Positions 31,894 through 40,437 of a DNA stretch of 64,000 nt are shown one piece after another; position 1 is the stretch's first letter; each line of letters begins with the position of its first letter. Under the pieces are notes generated by a model. The model ran no database searches. It was not told the DNA's origin and was given only the letters and a program-made list of their open reading frames with translations. The position numbers and the translations under genes were made by a program. The stretch spans positions 3,968,001 to 4,032,000 of the forward strand of contig NZ_AP022601.1 of assembly GCF_010726765.1 (NCBI RefSeq). Direction: 5' to 3'. Source of the DNA: Mycobacterium gallinarum (GTDB taxonomy: Bacteria > Actinomycetota > Actinomycetes > Mycobacteriales > Mycobacteriaceae).

Positions 31894-34236
31894 ATGGCAG
31901 ATTTCGGCCGCGAGCTGCTCGCTTGCGCGGTCGACGGTGCCGTTGCTGGGGCCACTTCCGGCGGGCACAATCCGTTGCGTCATGTCGCCGATCTGCCCCC
32001 ACGACAGGGCGATCACCACGGCTGGCCGCAGTGGGCCGACCCAGATGTGGTGCAGGCGTTCGTTGATCGCGGTGTCAAGGCGCCGTGGTCGCATCAGCTC
32101 ACCGCTGCCGACCTCGCGCACACCGGCCGCCACGTCGTGCTCAGCACGGGGACGGCCTCGGGCAAGTCGGTGGCCTACCAACTACCGATATTGACGGCGC
32201 TGAAAAGCGATTCGCGCTCCCGAGTGCTGTATCTGTCGCCCACCAAGGCGCTCGGCCACGATCAGTTGCGCGCCGCGGTGGCGCTCACCGAGGCGATACC
32301 CGCGCTGCGCGATGTCGCCCCGAGCTCGTACGACGGCGACAGCCCAACCGATGTGCGACGCTTCGCGCGTGAACGGTCGCGGTGGATCTTCTCCAATCCC
32401 GACATGATCCACCTTTCGCTGCTGCGCAACCATGCGCGTTGGGCAGTCTTCCTGCGGAACCTGCGTTACGTTGTTGTCGACGAATGTCATTACTACCGTG
32501 GTGTTTTCGGCTCCAACGTAGCCATGGTGCTGCGACGACTGCTGCGCTTGTGCACCCGCTATTCGGCGACCGGTTCGGGGCCGACGGTGATCTTCGCCAG
32601 CGCCACCACCGCCTCCCCCGCCATCACCGCGTCGGAGCTGATCGGCGAGACGGTCGCCGAGGTCACCCAGGACGGTTCCCCGCAGGGCGCGCGCACCGTC
32701 GCGCTCTGGGAACCGGCGCTGCTCGACGACCTCGTCGGTGAAAACGGTGCCCCGGTGCGACGTTCGGCAGGTGCGGACGCGGCCCAGGTGATGGGGAATC
32801 TGATTGCCGAGGGTGCCCGCACACTGACGTTCGTGCGCTCGCGGCGCGGCGCCGAACTCACCGCACTCGGTGCACGCGCACGGCTGGAAGAACTCGCACC
32901 GGACCTCGCCGACCGGGTGGCGTCATACCGGGCGGGCTATCTGGCCGAAGACCGTCGCGAGCTGGAGCGCGCACTCGCCGATGGCGAATTGCGGGGGTTG
33001 GCGACCACCAACGCCCTGGAACTCGGCGTCGACATCGCGGGCCTCGACGCCGTCGTGCTGGCCGGATTCCCCGGCACGGTGACGTCCTTCTGGCAGCAGG
33101 CCGGCCGCGCGGGCCGCCGGGGTCAGAGTGCCCTGATCGTGCTGATCGCCCGCGACGACCCACTCGACACGTATCTGGTTCATCATCCGGCGGCGCTTTT
33201 GGACAAGCCGATCGAGCGGGTGGTCATCGACCCGTCCAACCCGTATGTGCTTGGCCCGCAACTCCTCTGCGCCGCGACCGAACTGCCGCTGACCGAAGCG
33301 GAGGTGCGGATGTGGGACGCCGAGGCGGTCGCGGCCGCGCTCGTCGACGACGGCCTGCTGCGCAAGCGGCCCGCCGGCTACTTCGCCACACCCGGTGTCG
33401 ATCCACACCCGGCCGTCGACATCCGCGGATCGTCGGGCGGCCAGATCGCGATACTGGAGGCCGGCACGGGCCGGATGCTGGGCAGTGCGGGAGCCGGCCA
33501 GGCGCCGGCGTCGGTCCATCCGGGGGCCGTCTACCTGCATCAGGGTGAGAGTTACGTCGTCGACTCGCTTGATTTCGAGGACGGTGTCGCGTTCGTCCAC
33601 GCCGAGGATCCCGGCTACACCACGTTCGCGCGCGAACTGACCGACATCTCCGTCACCGGCGAGGGTGAGCGAAAGACGTACGGGCCGGTCACGGTCGGGC
33701 TGGTCCCGGTGTCGGTGACGAACACCGTCATCGGGTATCTCCGTCGCCGGCTGACCGGTGAAGTCATCGACTTCGTGGAACTCGACATGCCCACGCGTAC
33801 CCTGGAGACCATGGCGGTGATGTGCACCGTCACGCCTGAGGCGTTGCAGCGCAACGGGATCGAGGCGCTACGGGTGCCCGGCTCGCTGCATGCGGCCGAA
33901 CACGCGGCGATCGGATTGCTGCCCTTGGTCGCCAGCTGCGATCGCGGCGACATCGGCGGGGTGTCGACCGCGATCGGCCCGGTCGATGGATTGCCGACGA
34001 TATTCGTCTACGACGGCTACCCCGGCGGCGCGGGATTCGCCGACCGCGGTTTCGAGAAGATGGGTACCTGGTGGGCGGCGACTGCGGCGGCGATCGAGGC
34101 CTGCGAGTGCGCAACGGGGTGCCCGTCGTGCGTGCAATCACCGAAATGCGGAAACGGAAACGATCCACTCGACAAACTCGGGGCGATCACCGTGCTGCGG
34201 CTGGTACTGGCCGAACTCGGGGGCGGGGGCCGGTGA
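31894..34236 (+). CDS. DEAD/DEAH-box helicase with C-terminal DUF1998 cysteine cluster (Rv3649)
   Basis: A 780-residue superfamily 2 helicase. Walker A is STGTASGKSVAYQLP, motif II is VVDECHYYRG (DECH) and motif VI is QQAGRAGRRGQ. The C-terminal region has four clustered cysteines in ECATGCPSCVQSPKCGNGN, the DUF1998 metal-binding site seen in the MrfA/SftH-type DNA repair helicases. The ATG at 31894 was chosen because AGGAGG lies seven bases upstream; the open frame extends further 5' but has no RBS. A role in 3'-5' DNA unwinding during repair is inferred from relatives. Confidence 0.9.
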   Translation: MADFGRELLACAVDGAVAGATSGGHNPLRHVADLPPRQGDHHGWPQWADPDVVQAFVDRGVKAPWSHQLTAADLAHTGRHVVLSTGTASGKSVAYQLPILTALKSDSRSRVLYLSPTKALGHDQLRAAVALTEAIPALRDVAPSSYDGDSPTDVRRFARERSRWIFSNPDMIHLSLLRNHARWAVFLRNLRYVVVDECHYYRGVFGSNVAMVLRRLLRLCTRYSATGSGPTVIFASATTASPAITASELIGETVAEVTQDGSPQGARTVALWEPALLDDLVGENGAPVRRSAGADAAQVMGNLIAEGARTLTFVRSRRGAELTALGARARLEELAPDLADRVASYRAGYLAEDRRELERALADGELRGLATTNALELGVDIAGLDAVVLAGFPGTVTSFWQQAGRAGRRGQSALIVLIARDDPLDTYLVHHPAALLDKPIERVVIDPSNPYVLGPQLLCAATELPLTEAEVRMWDAEAVAAALVDDGLLRKRPAGYFATPGVDPHPAVDIRGSSGGQIAILEAGTGRMLGSAGAGQAPASVHPGAVYLHQGESYVVDSLDFEDGVAFVHAEDPGYTTFARELTDISVTGEGERKTYGPVTVGLVPVSVTNTVIGYLRRRLTGEVIDFVELDMPTRTLETMAVMCTVTPEALQRNGIEALRVPGSLHAAEHAAIGLLPLVASCDRGDIGGVSTAIGPVDGLPTIFVYDGYPGGAGFADRGFEKMGTWWAATAAAIEACECATGCPSCVQSPKCGNGNDPLDKLGAITVLRLVLAELGGGGR

Positions 34237-34542
34237 TGCCGCCACAGGGGCGACCGACCCCTCGAACAGTCGCCCCCGCGGTAATGCGGATGGAGCACCT
34301 TACGCGTGGAAACGCTGGCATTTCATTTGCGGAGAACAGTCGGACAACGCGATCCGTTCCCTAGTCCGGATAGACCGGGTGCAATCGCAAATTACCTTGT
34401 CGGAGCGGGTGTTGCAACTCAATTTGCGGAAATTGGCACCCCGAAAGCCAACGAATTTCCGTGCACAACTGTCACGTTGCCACGGATTTCGTAGGCGGCT
34501 GCTGACTGCTGAGGATCTGGCGCTCGGCCCTAAACTGCCCTA
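34237..34542. other. Intergenic region without identified feature
   Basis: This 306-bp gap between the helicase and the Rv3651 orthologue is less GC-rich than its neighbours. It presumably holds the promoter of the downstream gene. No RNA fold, repeat or convincing open frame was found. Confidence 0.5.
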
Positions 34543-35526
34543 ATGAACCACGACTGGCTGCTCGTGGAAACTCTGGGCAGCGAACCCGCCGTGGTTGCCC
34601 AGGGTCGCCGGACCAAGAACCTGGTCCCGGTCAGCGCGTTCCTGAGGCGCAATCCGCATTTGATGGCGATCCAGACCGCTATCGGTGAGACCGTGCGGGC
34701 GCGACAGGGCTTGAGCAGCATCACGCCCAAAAACGACCGTGTAATCCGCACCGAGGTCGTCCAAATGACCGACGGGCGCATCCACGGGGTGCACGTATGG
34801 ATCGGCCCGCCCGACACGGAACCGCCCACGCGCCCGGTCCCCGGCCCGCTGGTCTGGGACCTCACCAGCGGCACCGCGACCGACACCACGGAGTCCCTGC
34901 ACAACAGCGGATGGGCGCCCGATAGCCAGGTGCTGCACGGCAGGGCGTTCGCCGAAGACCTGCCCAAGCGTGACCTCAATCCAAGTGAGGCGAAGGTCCT
35001 CTCGATGACGATCACGCGTGAACCGGGCCAGACGATCTGCAACTCCTGGGACGTCACGGACTACCGCGGCGAACCGATCACCATCGGCTTCGTCGCGCGT
35101 GTGCTCGCCGAGGAGGAGGACGACGGGAGCACCCGGCTGATCCTCCGGGCGATGAACTGGCGCGGCGAACGCGACAGCGACGCGGCTTCACCCGACTATT
35201 TGGCACAGCGCATCCTCAAGGGGCTGGCGCAGCCCGGCGCTCACCGTGCGCTCGTCGACCTGACGAACTGGACGCTGCTGAAGTGGCTCGACGATCCCGC
35301 GCCGTTCTTCAACTGGCGGGCGAGCCTGTCGGGTGATCACCTCGTACATCCTGACGACCGCGCCCAGATCGCAAGAATGACAGAGGAATTCGCCAAAGGA
35401 AGCACGTCGGCCACACTGCGACTGGCGGCCAACGACGGCGGGTGGACGGCTGTGCACGTGACGATCAACCGTGTCGAGCTCGAGGACGACGTCTTCGCCG
35501 GACTGGCGACGCTACGTCAGGCTTGA
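34543..35526 (+). CDS. PAS/GAF-like sensory protein (Rv3651 orthologue)
   Basis: A 327-residue soluble protein found throughout mycobacteria. The N-terminal third and the C-terminal third each show the alternating strand pattern of PAS-like domains, for example ITIGFVARVLAEEEDDGSTR and LRLAANDGGWTAVHVTINRV, with a helical bridge between. No catalytic or output domain is present, so it likely senses a ligand and acts through a partner. It ends 15 bp into the convergent Rv3654c-like gene of the tad cluster. Confidence 0.7.
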   Translation: MNHDWLLVETLGSEPAVVAQGRRTKNLVPVSAFLRRNPHLMAIQTAIGETVRARQGLSSITPKNDRVIRTEVVQMTDGRIHGVHVWIGPPDTEPPTRPVPGPLVWDLTSGTATDTTESLHNSGWAPDSQVLHGRAFAEDLPKRDLNPSEAKVLSMTITREPGQTICNSWDVTDYRGEPITIGFVARVLAEEEDDGSTRLILRAMNWRGERDSDAASPDYLAQRILKGLAQPGAHRALVDLTNWTLLKWLDDPAPFFNWRASLSGDHLVHPDDRAQIARMTEEFAKGSTSATLRLAANDGGWTAVHVTINRVELEDDVFAGLATLRQA

Positions 35527-35871
35527 GTCGACCGGCCCCGCCCGGGCGACCGCACGTGCGGTGCCTACGCCGAACCGGCCCAGCACGGCACCCACTTCGA
35601 CGGCGACCACGACGTCGAGACCGCTGACAGTGCAGTCCGCGACCGACGAGCCCATCGCCTCGGCCACTGCGGCCGCACGTGCGCACGCCGTCGCGGCGCC
35701 GTCTACCAGTCCACCCGCGGCCGCCAGCGCGGCGAGATCGGCCGCGGCCTGTGCACGATGGCGCGCAACGACGGCCGACCCGAGATACACGCAGGCGACG
35801 GTGATCGCCAGGAGCACCGCCATCATCGCGACGGCGACCAACGTGACCGACCCCGACTCAGCGCTGACCAG
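35512..35871 (-). CDS. TadE/TadG-like pseudopilin-type protein (Rv3654c family), start unresolved
   Basis: A small membrane-anchored protein of the tad cluster. ESGSVTLVAVAMMAVLLAITVA combines the conserved Glu-rich junction with a single hydrophobic helix, as in pilin-like TadE/G proteins. Ala-rich helical sequence (VVARHRAQAAADLAALAAAG) follows. No ATG or GTG lies in frame near the motif; CTG at 35871 keeps it intact and TTG at 35841 would remove it. It overlaps the TadE stop, so initiation by translational coupling at a non-standard codon is possible. The function is pilus-like surface structure assembly, by context. Confidence 0.7.
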   Translation of the reverse strand: MVSAESGSVTLVAVAMMAVLLAITVACVYLGSAVVARHRAQAAADLAALAAAGGLVDGAATACARAAAVAEAMGSSVADCTVSGLDVVVAVEVGAVLGRFGVGTARAVARAGPVDSSLT

Positions 35872-36181
35872 GTTCCACCGCGGCGACGGCGCGGCCCGCG
35901 ACGATGATCCCCGGCAGGAGAACCGATTGCGCCGAGACGGTCGCGACGACCTGGGCGCCGTCACGACGAAGGTGCACCGAAGCGCCCTCGGGCGCGATGG
36001 CTCGGGCGGCATTCGAGCCGTCGTCACCACGCGCTGCCAGGCGTGCTGCCTCTCGGGCCGCATCGACGCACCGGACGTGCATCGACACCGCGGTGAGGCC
36101 CGCTGTGCACAGCAGCAGCACCGCGACCAGGCCCGCGATGCCAAGCGCCGCTTCGACCGTGGCACCGCCGACCTCGCCGCC
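35858..36181 (-). CDS. TadE-family protein (Rv3655c), start unresolved
   Basis: TadE-like minor pilin of the tad operon. The motif TVEAALGIAGLVAVLLLC joins the conserved Glu to one membrane helix, then MHVRCVDAAREAARLAARGD is the amphipathic helix typical of TadE. The frame is open directly after the DUF4244 stop, but there is no ATG, GTG or TTG between that stop (36181-36183) and the motif; a GTG occurs only inside the hydrophobic helix. The start was therefore placed at the DUF4244 stop for convenience. The inserted element lies about 120 bp upstream and separates this gene from the operon promoter. Confidence 0.72.
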   Translation of the reverse strand, partial: GGEVGGATVEAALGIAGLVAVLLLCTAGLTAVSMHVRCVDAAREAARLAARGDDGSNAARAIAPEGASVHLRRDGAQVVATVSAQSVLLPGIIVAGRAVAAVEPGQR

Positions 36182-36303
36182 TAGACGTTGGTGTTCAGCG
36201 CGCGGTTGATGATATTGGTCAACGCGCTGACGATCGAGTCTCCGGTCACGACGGTGTACAGAATCGCACCGAATGCCGCCGCCGCGATGGTGCCGATCGC
36301 GTA
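36181..36303 (-). pseudogene. DUF4244 (Rv3656c, Flp-pilin-like) gene, C-terminal half cut off by the element
   Basis: The frame reads EYAIGTIAAAAFGAILYTVV and ends ALNTNV, which is the hydrophobic core and tail of the small DUF4244 protein found in actinobacterial tad clusters. Upstream the frame runs into the mobile element and meets a TAA stop 21 bases past the junction, so this half has no start. Joining it to 46906-46986 through the shared TA restores an uninterrupted 67-residue protein. Confidence 0.85.
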
Positions 36304-36326
36304 TTCGATCGTTGTCTTTTACACCC
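36279..36326. other. attL, left junction of the element
   Basis: The left junction core GCGTATTCGA (36299-36308) matches the right-junction core GCGTACTCGA (46901-46910) at nine of ten bases. The element-side arm TTTACACCC (36318-36326) is the exact reverse complement of GGGTGTAAA at the right end. The symmetry centre falls on TA 36302-36303, the probable crossover dinucleotide. The site starts 20 bases before the integrase gene. Confidence 0.8.
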
Positions 36327-36346
36327 GATGTGCGTAGCATTTCTGC

Positions 36347-37960
36347 ATGAGAGCACTGATCGTTATCCGCCTATCGCGGGTGACCGACGCGACGACCTCA
36401 CCTGAGCGCCAGCTTGCCAAGTGCCGTGAGCTGATCGCCCAGCGCGGCTACGACGAGGTTGGCATCGCCGAAGACCTTGATGTGTCCGCCGGGCGTACGA
36501 CGCCGTTCAACAGGCCGCAATTAGGGAAGTGGCTGGCCGATCCCACACGGTTCGACGTGATCGTGGTGTACCGCATGGACCGGATCGTGCGGCGCCTGCT
36601 TGACCTCGCAGATCTCATCCGGTGGTGCCAACAGCATTCTGTAGCCCTCGTGTCTGCGACCGAGCCATTCCTCGACCTCACCGCGCCATTCGGCGACATC
36701 ATCGCCCTCCTCGTCGCCAAGGTGGCCGAGATGGAGTTGGAGGCCATCAGCGAGCGCAACGCGTCGGCGTTCCGGCACAACTTCTCCAAGGGGAAGTATC
36801 GGGGCGGCATTCCTCCGTGGGGCTATCTGCCCGAGCGCGACGAATCCGGCGAGTGGCGACTCGTCCAGGACCCCGAGCAGGTCGAGGTAATCCTCGAAGT
36901 CGTACAACGCGTACTTGCCGGCGAACCGCTGCGAGCCATCGCGCACGAACTGACCAAACGCGAAGTGCTGACGCCCAAGGACCGCTTCGCACGATCACGC
37001 GGTCGTGAGGTCGTCGGATACGAGTGGCATCCCGGACCCCTCAAACGCGCTCTAACGTCCCACACGCTGCTCGGGCGCGTTGTGACACGCGAGCAACCGT
37101 TAGACGCTCAGGGACGACCTCAGCGCGATGCAAAGGGCCGCAAGGTGTTCGGTGACGATGTGGTCGTGGTCGGTGACGACGGATCGCCCATAGTGCGCGC
37201 CGAGCCCATCATCGCTCGCGACGTATTCGACCGCCTCGCAGTGGAACTCGCGGGACGGGAGAACCGGAAAGAGCCGACGAAGCGGACTTCGGGACTGCTG
37301 CTCCGCATCATCTACTGCGCGGTGTGTGGTCGTCCTGCGTACCGCCTTAAAGGCGGCGTTGGCCGTAAGCCTCGGTATCGCTGTTCGTCAGCGCAGAAAG
37401 CCGACGGGCCTTGCAGCAACAAGACCATCTCACTCGAATACGCAGACGGCGAGGTCGAGCGTCAGGTGTTGCAGAACATGGGGCCGCTCGAACGCAAGCG
37501 ACGAGTCTGGTTTACGGGCAATGACCACACCGACGAACTGGGCGACATCAACGCCACGCTCGCCGACCTCACGGATTCGCTTGGTACGCCGGGCTTTACG
37601 CGAGGCACTCCCCAAAGAGCAAGGCTGGACGCACGCATCGCCGCGCTGAGCGAGCGACAAGCCGAACTGTCCGCTGCACCCGTGCAACCCGCCGGATGGC
37701 GCTATGAGCCCACAGGCGAGCTGTTCGCCGACTGGTGGGGTGAGCAGGACGACGAGGCGAAGAACATCTGGTTGCGTCAGACGGGCTTTCGCTACGAGTG
37801 GTCGTCGCACAGCGACGAGCGTGGTCGGGTCGTCGTAGATAGCTTCAAGCAGGTTGGCGAACTGGAGATCGACCTCGACGCCGACCAGCTGTTCGGTCCC
37901 CTCGCGGACATCGTCGCCGCGCTGAGCGACCCCGCGAACCTTCCTGAAGTTGGGGGTTAG
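36347..37960 (+). CDS. int: Large serine integrase
   Basis: A 537-residue large serine recombinase. The catalytic Ser is residue 10 in VIRLSRVTDATTSPERQ, with the resolvase arginines downstream (VYRMDRIVRRLLDL). The recombinase domain follows (RGGIPPWGYLPERDESG), then a zinc-ribbon with CAVCGRPAYRLKG and a later Cys pair in YRCSSAQKADGPCSNKT, and a coiled-coil segment before the C-terminus. It would integrate the element at attB and excise it with a directionality factor. The start lies 44 bp from the crossover, so the gene's upstream DNA in the circle is the right end of the element. Confidence 0.95.
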   Translation: MRALIVIRLSRVTDATTSPERQLAKCRELIAQRGYDEVGIAEDLDVSAGRTTPFNRPQLGKWLADPTRFDVIVVYRMDRIVRRLLDLADLIRWCQQHSVALVSATEPFLDLTAPFGDIIALLVAKVAEMELEAISERNASAFRHNFSKGKYRGGIPPWGYLPERDESGEWRLVQDPEQVEVILEVVQRVLAGEPLRAIAHELTKREVLTPKDRFARSRGREVVGYEWHPGPLKRALTSHTLLGRVVTREQPLDAQGRPQRDAKGRKVFGDDVVVVGDDGSPIVRAEPIIARDVFDRLAVELAGRENRKEPTKRTSGLLLRIIYCAVCGRPAYRLKGGVGRKPRYRCSSAQKADGPCSNKTISLEYADGEVERQVLQNMGPLERKRRVWFTGNDHTDELGDINATLADLTDSLGTPGFTRGTPQRARLDARIAALSERQAELSAAPVQPAGWRYEPTGELFADWWGEQDDEAKNIWLRQTGFRYEWSSHSDERGRVVVDSFKQVGELEIDLDADQLFGPLADIVAALSDPANLPEVGG

Positions 37961-38018
37961 GTTAGCGCACCGTTCCTCTTACGATGCTGTCGTTAGCTCA
38001 CCTAACTAGGAGGAACCC

Positions 38019-38249
38019 ATGACCACACCCGACAACACGCTCACCACCAAGGCCGTCGCCGAGAAGCTGGGCACCGACCCCAAGACCCTGCGCGTGTTCC
38101 TGCGCGCCACGTCGCAAGGCGTCGGCTCGGGCTCGCGCTACACGTTCACGGCCAAGGACGTTGCACCGCTCAAGGCCAAGTTCACCAAGTGGGCCGCCGA
38201 GCGCGACGCCGCGAAGAAGTCGAACGAGCCCGAGGCGAAGTCCGCCTGA
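38019..38249 (+). CDS. Small helix-turn-helix protein, candidate directionality factor
   Basis: A 76-residue basic protein. The N-terminal part (TKAVAEKLGTDPKTLRVFLRA) reads as an HTH, followed by a wing-like GSRYTFTAKDVAPLKAKF and a charged tail. Similar short proteins are common in mycobacteriophages next to integrases or DNA-modification genes. It starts 59 bp after the integrase with AGGAGG placed well, so it is probably co-transcribed. A recombination directionality factor or a regulator are both possible; nothing in the sequence decides between them. Confidence 0.7.
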   Translation: MTTPDNTLTTKAVAEKLGTDPKTLRVFLRATSQGVGSGSRYTFTAKDVAPLKAKFTKWAAERDAAKKSNEPEAKSA

Positions 38250-38373
38250 CCCATACCCTGCGGCCCGACGATGCTCGGGCTCGCGCCGGCCGTTTATCCA
38301 CACGCGCTGGGCGGATGCCGCAGTGTGTCGTCGGGCGGTCGTAGCATTCACTCAAACCGACGAAAGGCCATCA

Positions 38374-39258
38374 GTGACCGATCAGGACAAAATCGGCCCC
38401 TACCTGCGCAACCGCGTGGTGCAGGGCGATTGCACCGAACTCGCGGCCAACCTGCCCGACGAGAGCATCGACGTGCTTGTGACCTCACCTCCCTATTGGG
38501 GCCAGCGGATGTCAGACGGGATGGGGGTCGAAGACGATCCTCGGGACTACGTCGAGGCACTGACGAAGATATTCCGTGTCATCCAGCCGAAGATAAAGCA
38601 AGACGGGCTGGTGTGGATCAACGTCGGAGACGCTTACAACACGCCCGTTAATTGGCGTTTGGACGACCACGCCTACAGCTCTTTGGGGCCCGACAAGGTT
38701 GGCCTAAATGCGACGAACTCTGCATACGTTAAGCCCCGCGCCAAACGAAAGGCCTTCTTAAAGAAGGACACCCCGTGGCTAACGTACGGAAACCTACTCG
38801 CCCTGCCGTATCGCATGGTGATCGGCATGAGCGACGATGGTTGGCTATTTCGTGGCGAAGTAATCTGGCGTAAGAAGAATCCTATGCCCGAAGGCCGATG
38901 CCGAAGGCCGCACAGAGCACATGAGTCAATCTATCTTTTCGCCCGCGACGAACGGCATGCGTTCAAGACAGCCCCTCCAGTGAAGAGCGTATGGGAGTTT
39001 CCAAATGAGAAGATTGACGGGCTTGCGCACTACTCGCGCTTCCCGTTAGCGCTTCCCCGTCAGTGCATCGACGCGCTCGGCCGGGCGGGCGATGAGGTAG
39101 TTGTATTGGATCCGTTCTCCGGCAGTGGCACGACAGGCCTCGCAGCGCTTTCTCTTGGCTGCTCCTACTTGGGTTTTGAAATTGACCCCGATCAAGTAGA
39201 AGCGTCGAATGAGCGCCTCGCAGCAGCCGAATCGAGGCCGCAGCTATTTCCGGGTTGA
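38374..39258 (+). CDS. Type II DNA methyltransferase, probable N4-cytosine class
   Basis: A 294-residue beta-class amino-methyltransferase. Motif IV is DVLVTSPPYWGQR, whose SPPY form is typical of N4-cytosine enzymes, and it precedes motif I (LDPFSGSGTTGLAAL) near the C-terminus, the circular order of the beta class. A target-recognition region of about 120 residues lies between them. The GTG at 38374 has AAAGG seven bases upstream; no earlier start has support. It is convergent with the restriction enzyme gene, their 3' ends overlapping by 15 bp. It should protect the sequence cut by that enzyme. Confidence 0.88.
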   Translation: MTDQDKIGPYLRNRVVQGDCTELAANLPDESIDVLVTSPPYWGQRMSDGMGVEDDPRDYVEALTKIFRVIQPKIKQDGLVWINVGDAYNTPVNWRLDDHAYSSLGPDKVGLNATNSAYVKPRAKRKAFLKKDTPWLTYGNLLALPYRMVIGMSDDGWLFRGEVIWRKKNPMPEGRCRRPHRAHESIYLFARDERHAFKTAPPVKSVWEFPNEKIDGLAHYSRFPLALPRQCIDALGRAGDEVVVLDPFSGSGTTGLAALSLGCSYLGFEIDPDQVEASNERLAAAESRPQLFPG

Positions 39259-40407
39259 TTTAAACTTCTTCCAACCGTCTAAGACGCCTTTCGTAAATAG
39301 GTCGTCGGGATCGTTGAAGTCACAGACCACAATGTCGGCTTTCGTTTTCGGCGGATGCACCGTCGGCTGCGTGTTCCGATTGTACGAATAGCAGGCGCTA
39401 AACTCAGCCTCGTCTTCGATGCCGATGCGTTTTTCACTTCGATTACCTGTGGCGGACCCAAGTTCGCCACGGTTATGGGGCTGTGTGCTCGGTCCCGACT
39501 TGCAGTCCATGGTCCACAGAGGTGAGAAATAGCCACTTCTCACTAGAGCTTCCGACATCGGTACATCATCTGTTCGTCGCTCTGCAAAACTGGCTTTCAC
39601 ATGCACTACGCCGAATACGACGTCAGCTGGACCCGTCAGAATGACGTCGACTTTGTCAACGATAAGGCGGCGACCAATTTCAAGCTTAGAAAGTAACGTC
39701 TGCTTCCGTTGTCCAGTTGCAATCTCGATGGTAATGCCGTGCTTCTTAAGTTCGGGTGCATAGTGACGAACGCAAATCTCCTCTAGCGCCCATCCACCCG
39801 TTCGCTTCCACGATTGCTCGAATGACATGCGCGCAAATTCTGCCGGATGATTATACGGATCGCAGTATGCGCGATAGATGATGAACCACCACACATCTGA
39901 GGGATTGGCACTCGGCCACAGCGAAACAGCCTTCATGAAGGCGGAAGCAACTGCTGACGTCTTGATCTGACTCTCGGCGTTTGAGTTCCCGGTAACCGAG
40001 ACAAGTTTTGCAAGCCCGTTACGGAGCGTAAGGAGCACTTCCTCAAACTGTTCTAGCGTGGCATCCGTTAGCCGATATTGCGCGTCATAGTTCGCATACG
40101 CGAATTGAATGATGAGGTCACGTCCGTCTTCCTCGGCCCGGATAAGGCGACTAAGCTCTGCTGCACTAGCTTCCGCGCTCTTATCATGGACGTCGGCAAA
40201 TATGCTTGCGGGATCAACACCAATACGGTCGATAAGCACAAAGAGGGTGTCGATGTCCGGTATTGATTCGCCGGATTCAAATCGCTCGATCCAGCCAGGC
40301 CCCAGGATCAAGTCGGCCGCCAAATCTTCAGGCGAGAGGCCAGCCTTTTCTCGGGCAGACCGTAAGCGCGCGAGAAGCCGCGTCACAATTTCCGAAGGCT
40401 CTGGCAA
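39244..40407 (-). CDS. BsaWI/CCGG-family type II restriction endonuclease with N-terminal HTH domain
   Basis: A 387-residue protein. Residues 5-65 form an XRE-type HTH (AREKAGLSPEDLAADLILG, then ERFESGESIPDIDTLFVLID). After an all-helical middle, the C-terminal part has VDVILTGPADVVFGVVHVKA. Here the second acidic residue of the PD-(D/E)xK motif is missing and a Glu in DDVPMSEAL about 15 residues later replaces it, the layout of the NgoMIV/Cfr10I/BsaWI group that cuts sites with a CCGG core. Recognition of such a site is inferred from relatives. The start is TTG 40407 with AAGGGGG eight bases upstream, inside a palindrome. Confidence 0.75.
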   Translation of the reverse strand: MPEPSEIVTRLLARLRSAREKAGLSPEDLAADLILGPGWIERFESGESIPDIDTLFVLIDRIGVDPASIFADVHDKSAEASAAELSRLIRAEEDGRDLIIQFAYANYDAQYRLTDATLEQFEEVLLTLRNGLAKLVSVTGNSNAESQIKTSAVASAFMKAVSLWPSANPSDVWWFIIYRAYCDPYNHPAEFARMSFEQSWKRTGGWALEEICVRHYAPELKKHGITIEIATGQRKQTLLSKLEIGRRLIVDKVDVILTGPADVVFGVVHVKASFAERRTDDVPMSEALVRSGYFSPLWTMDCKSGPSTQPHNRGELGSATGNRSEKRIGIEDEAEFSACYSYNRNTQPTVHPPKTKADIVVCDFNDPDDLFTKGVLDGWKKFKSTRK

Positions 40408-40413
40408 CGTGTG

Positions 40414-40437
40414 ACCCCCTTGTCGGACAACGGGGGT
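40414..40437. promoter_or_regulatory. Palindrome over the ribosome site of the restriction gene
   Basis: On the minus strand the sequence TTGTCCGACAA is a perfect inverted repeat flanked by ACCCCC on one side and GGGGGT on the other (offset by one base). It covers the AAGGGGG ribosome site of the restriction gene, 7 bases from the TTG start. It is the natural target for the enzyme's own HTH domain, giving repression until methylase has accumulated. Confidence 0.5.
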
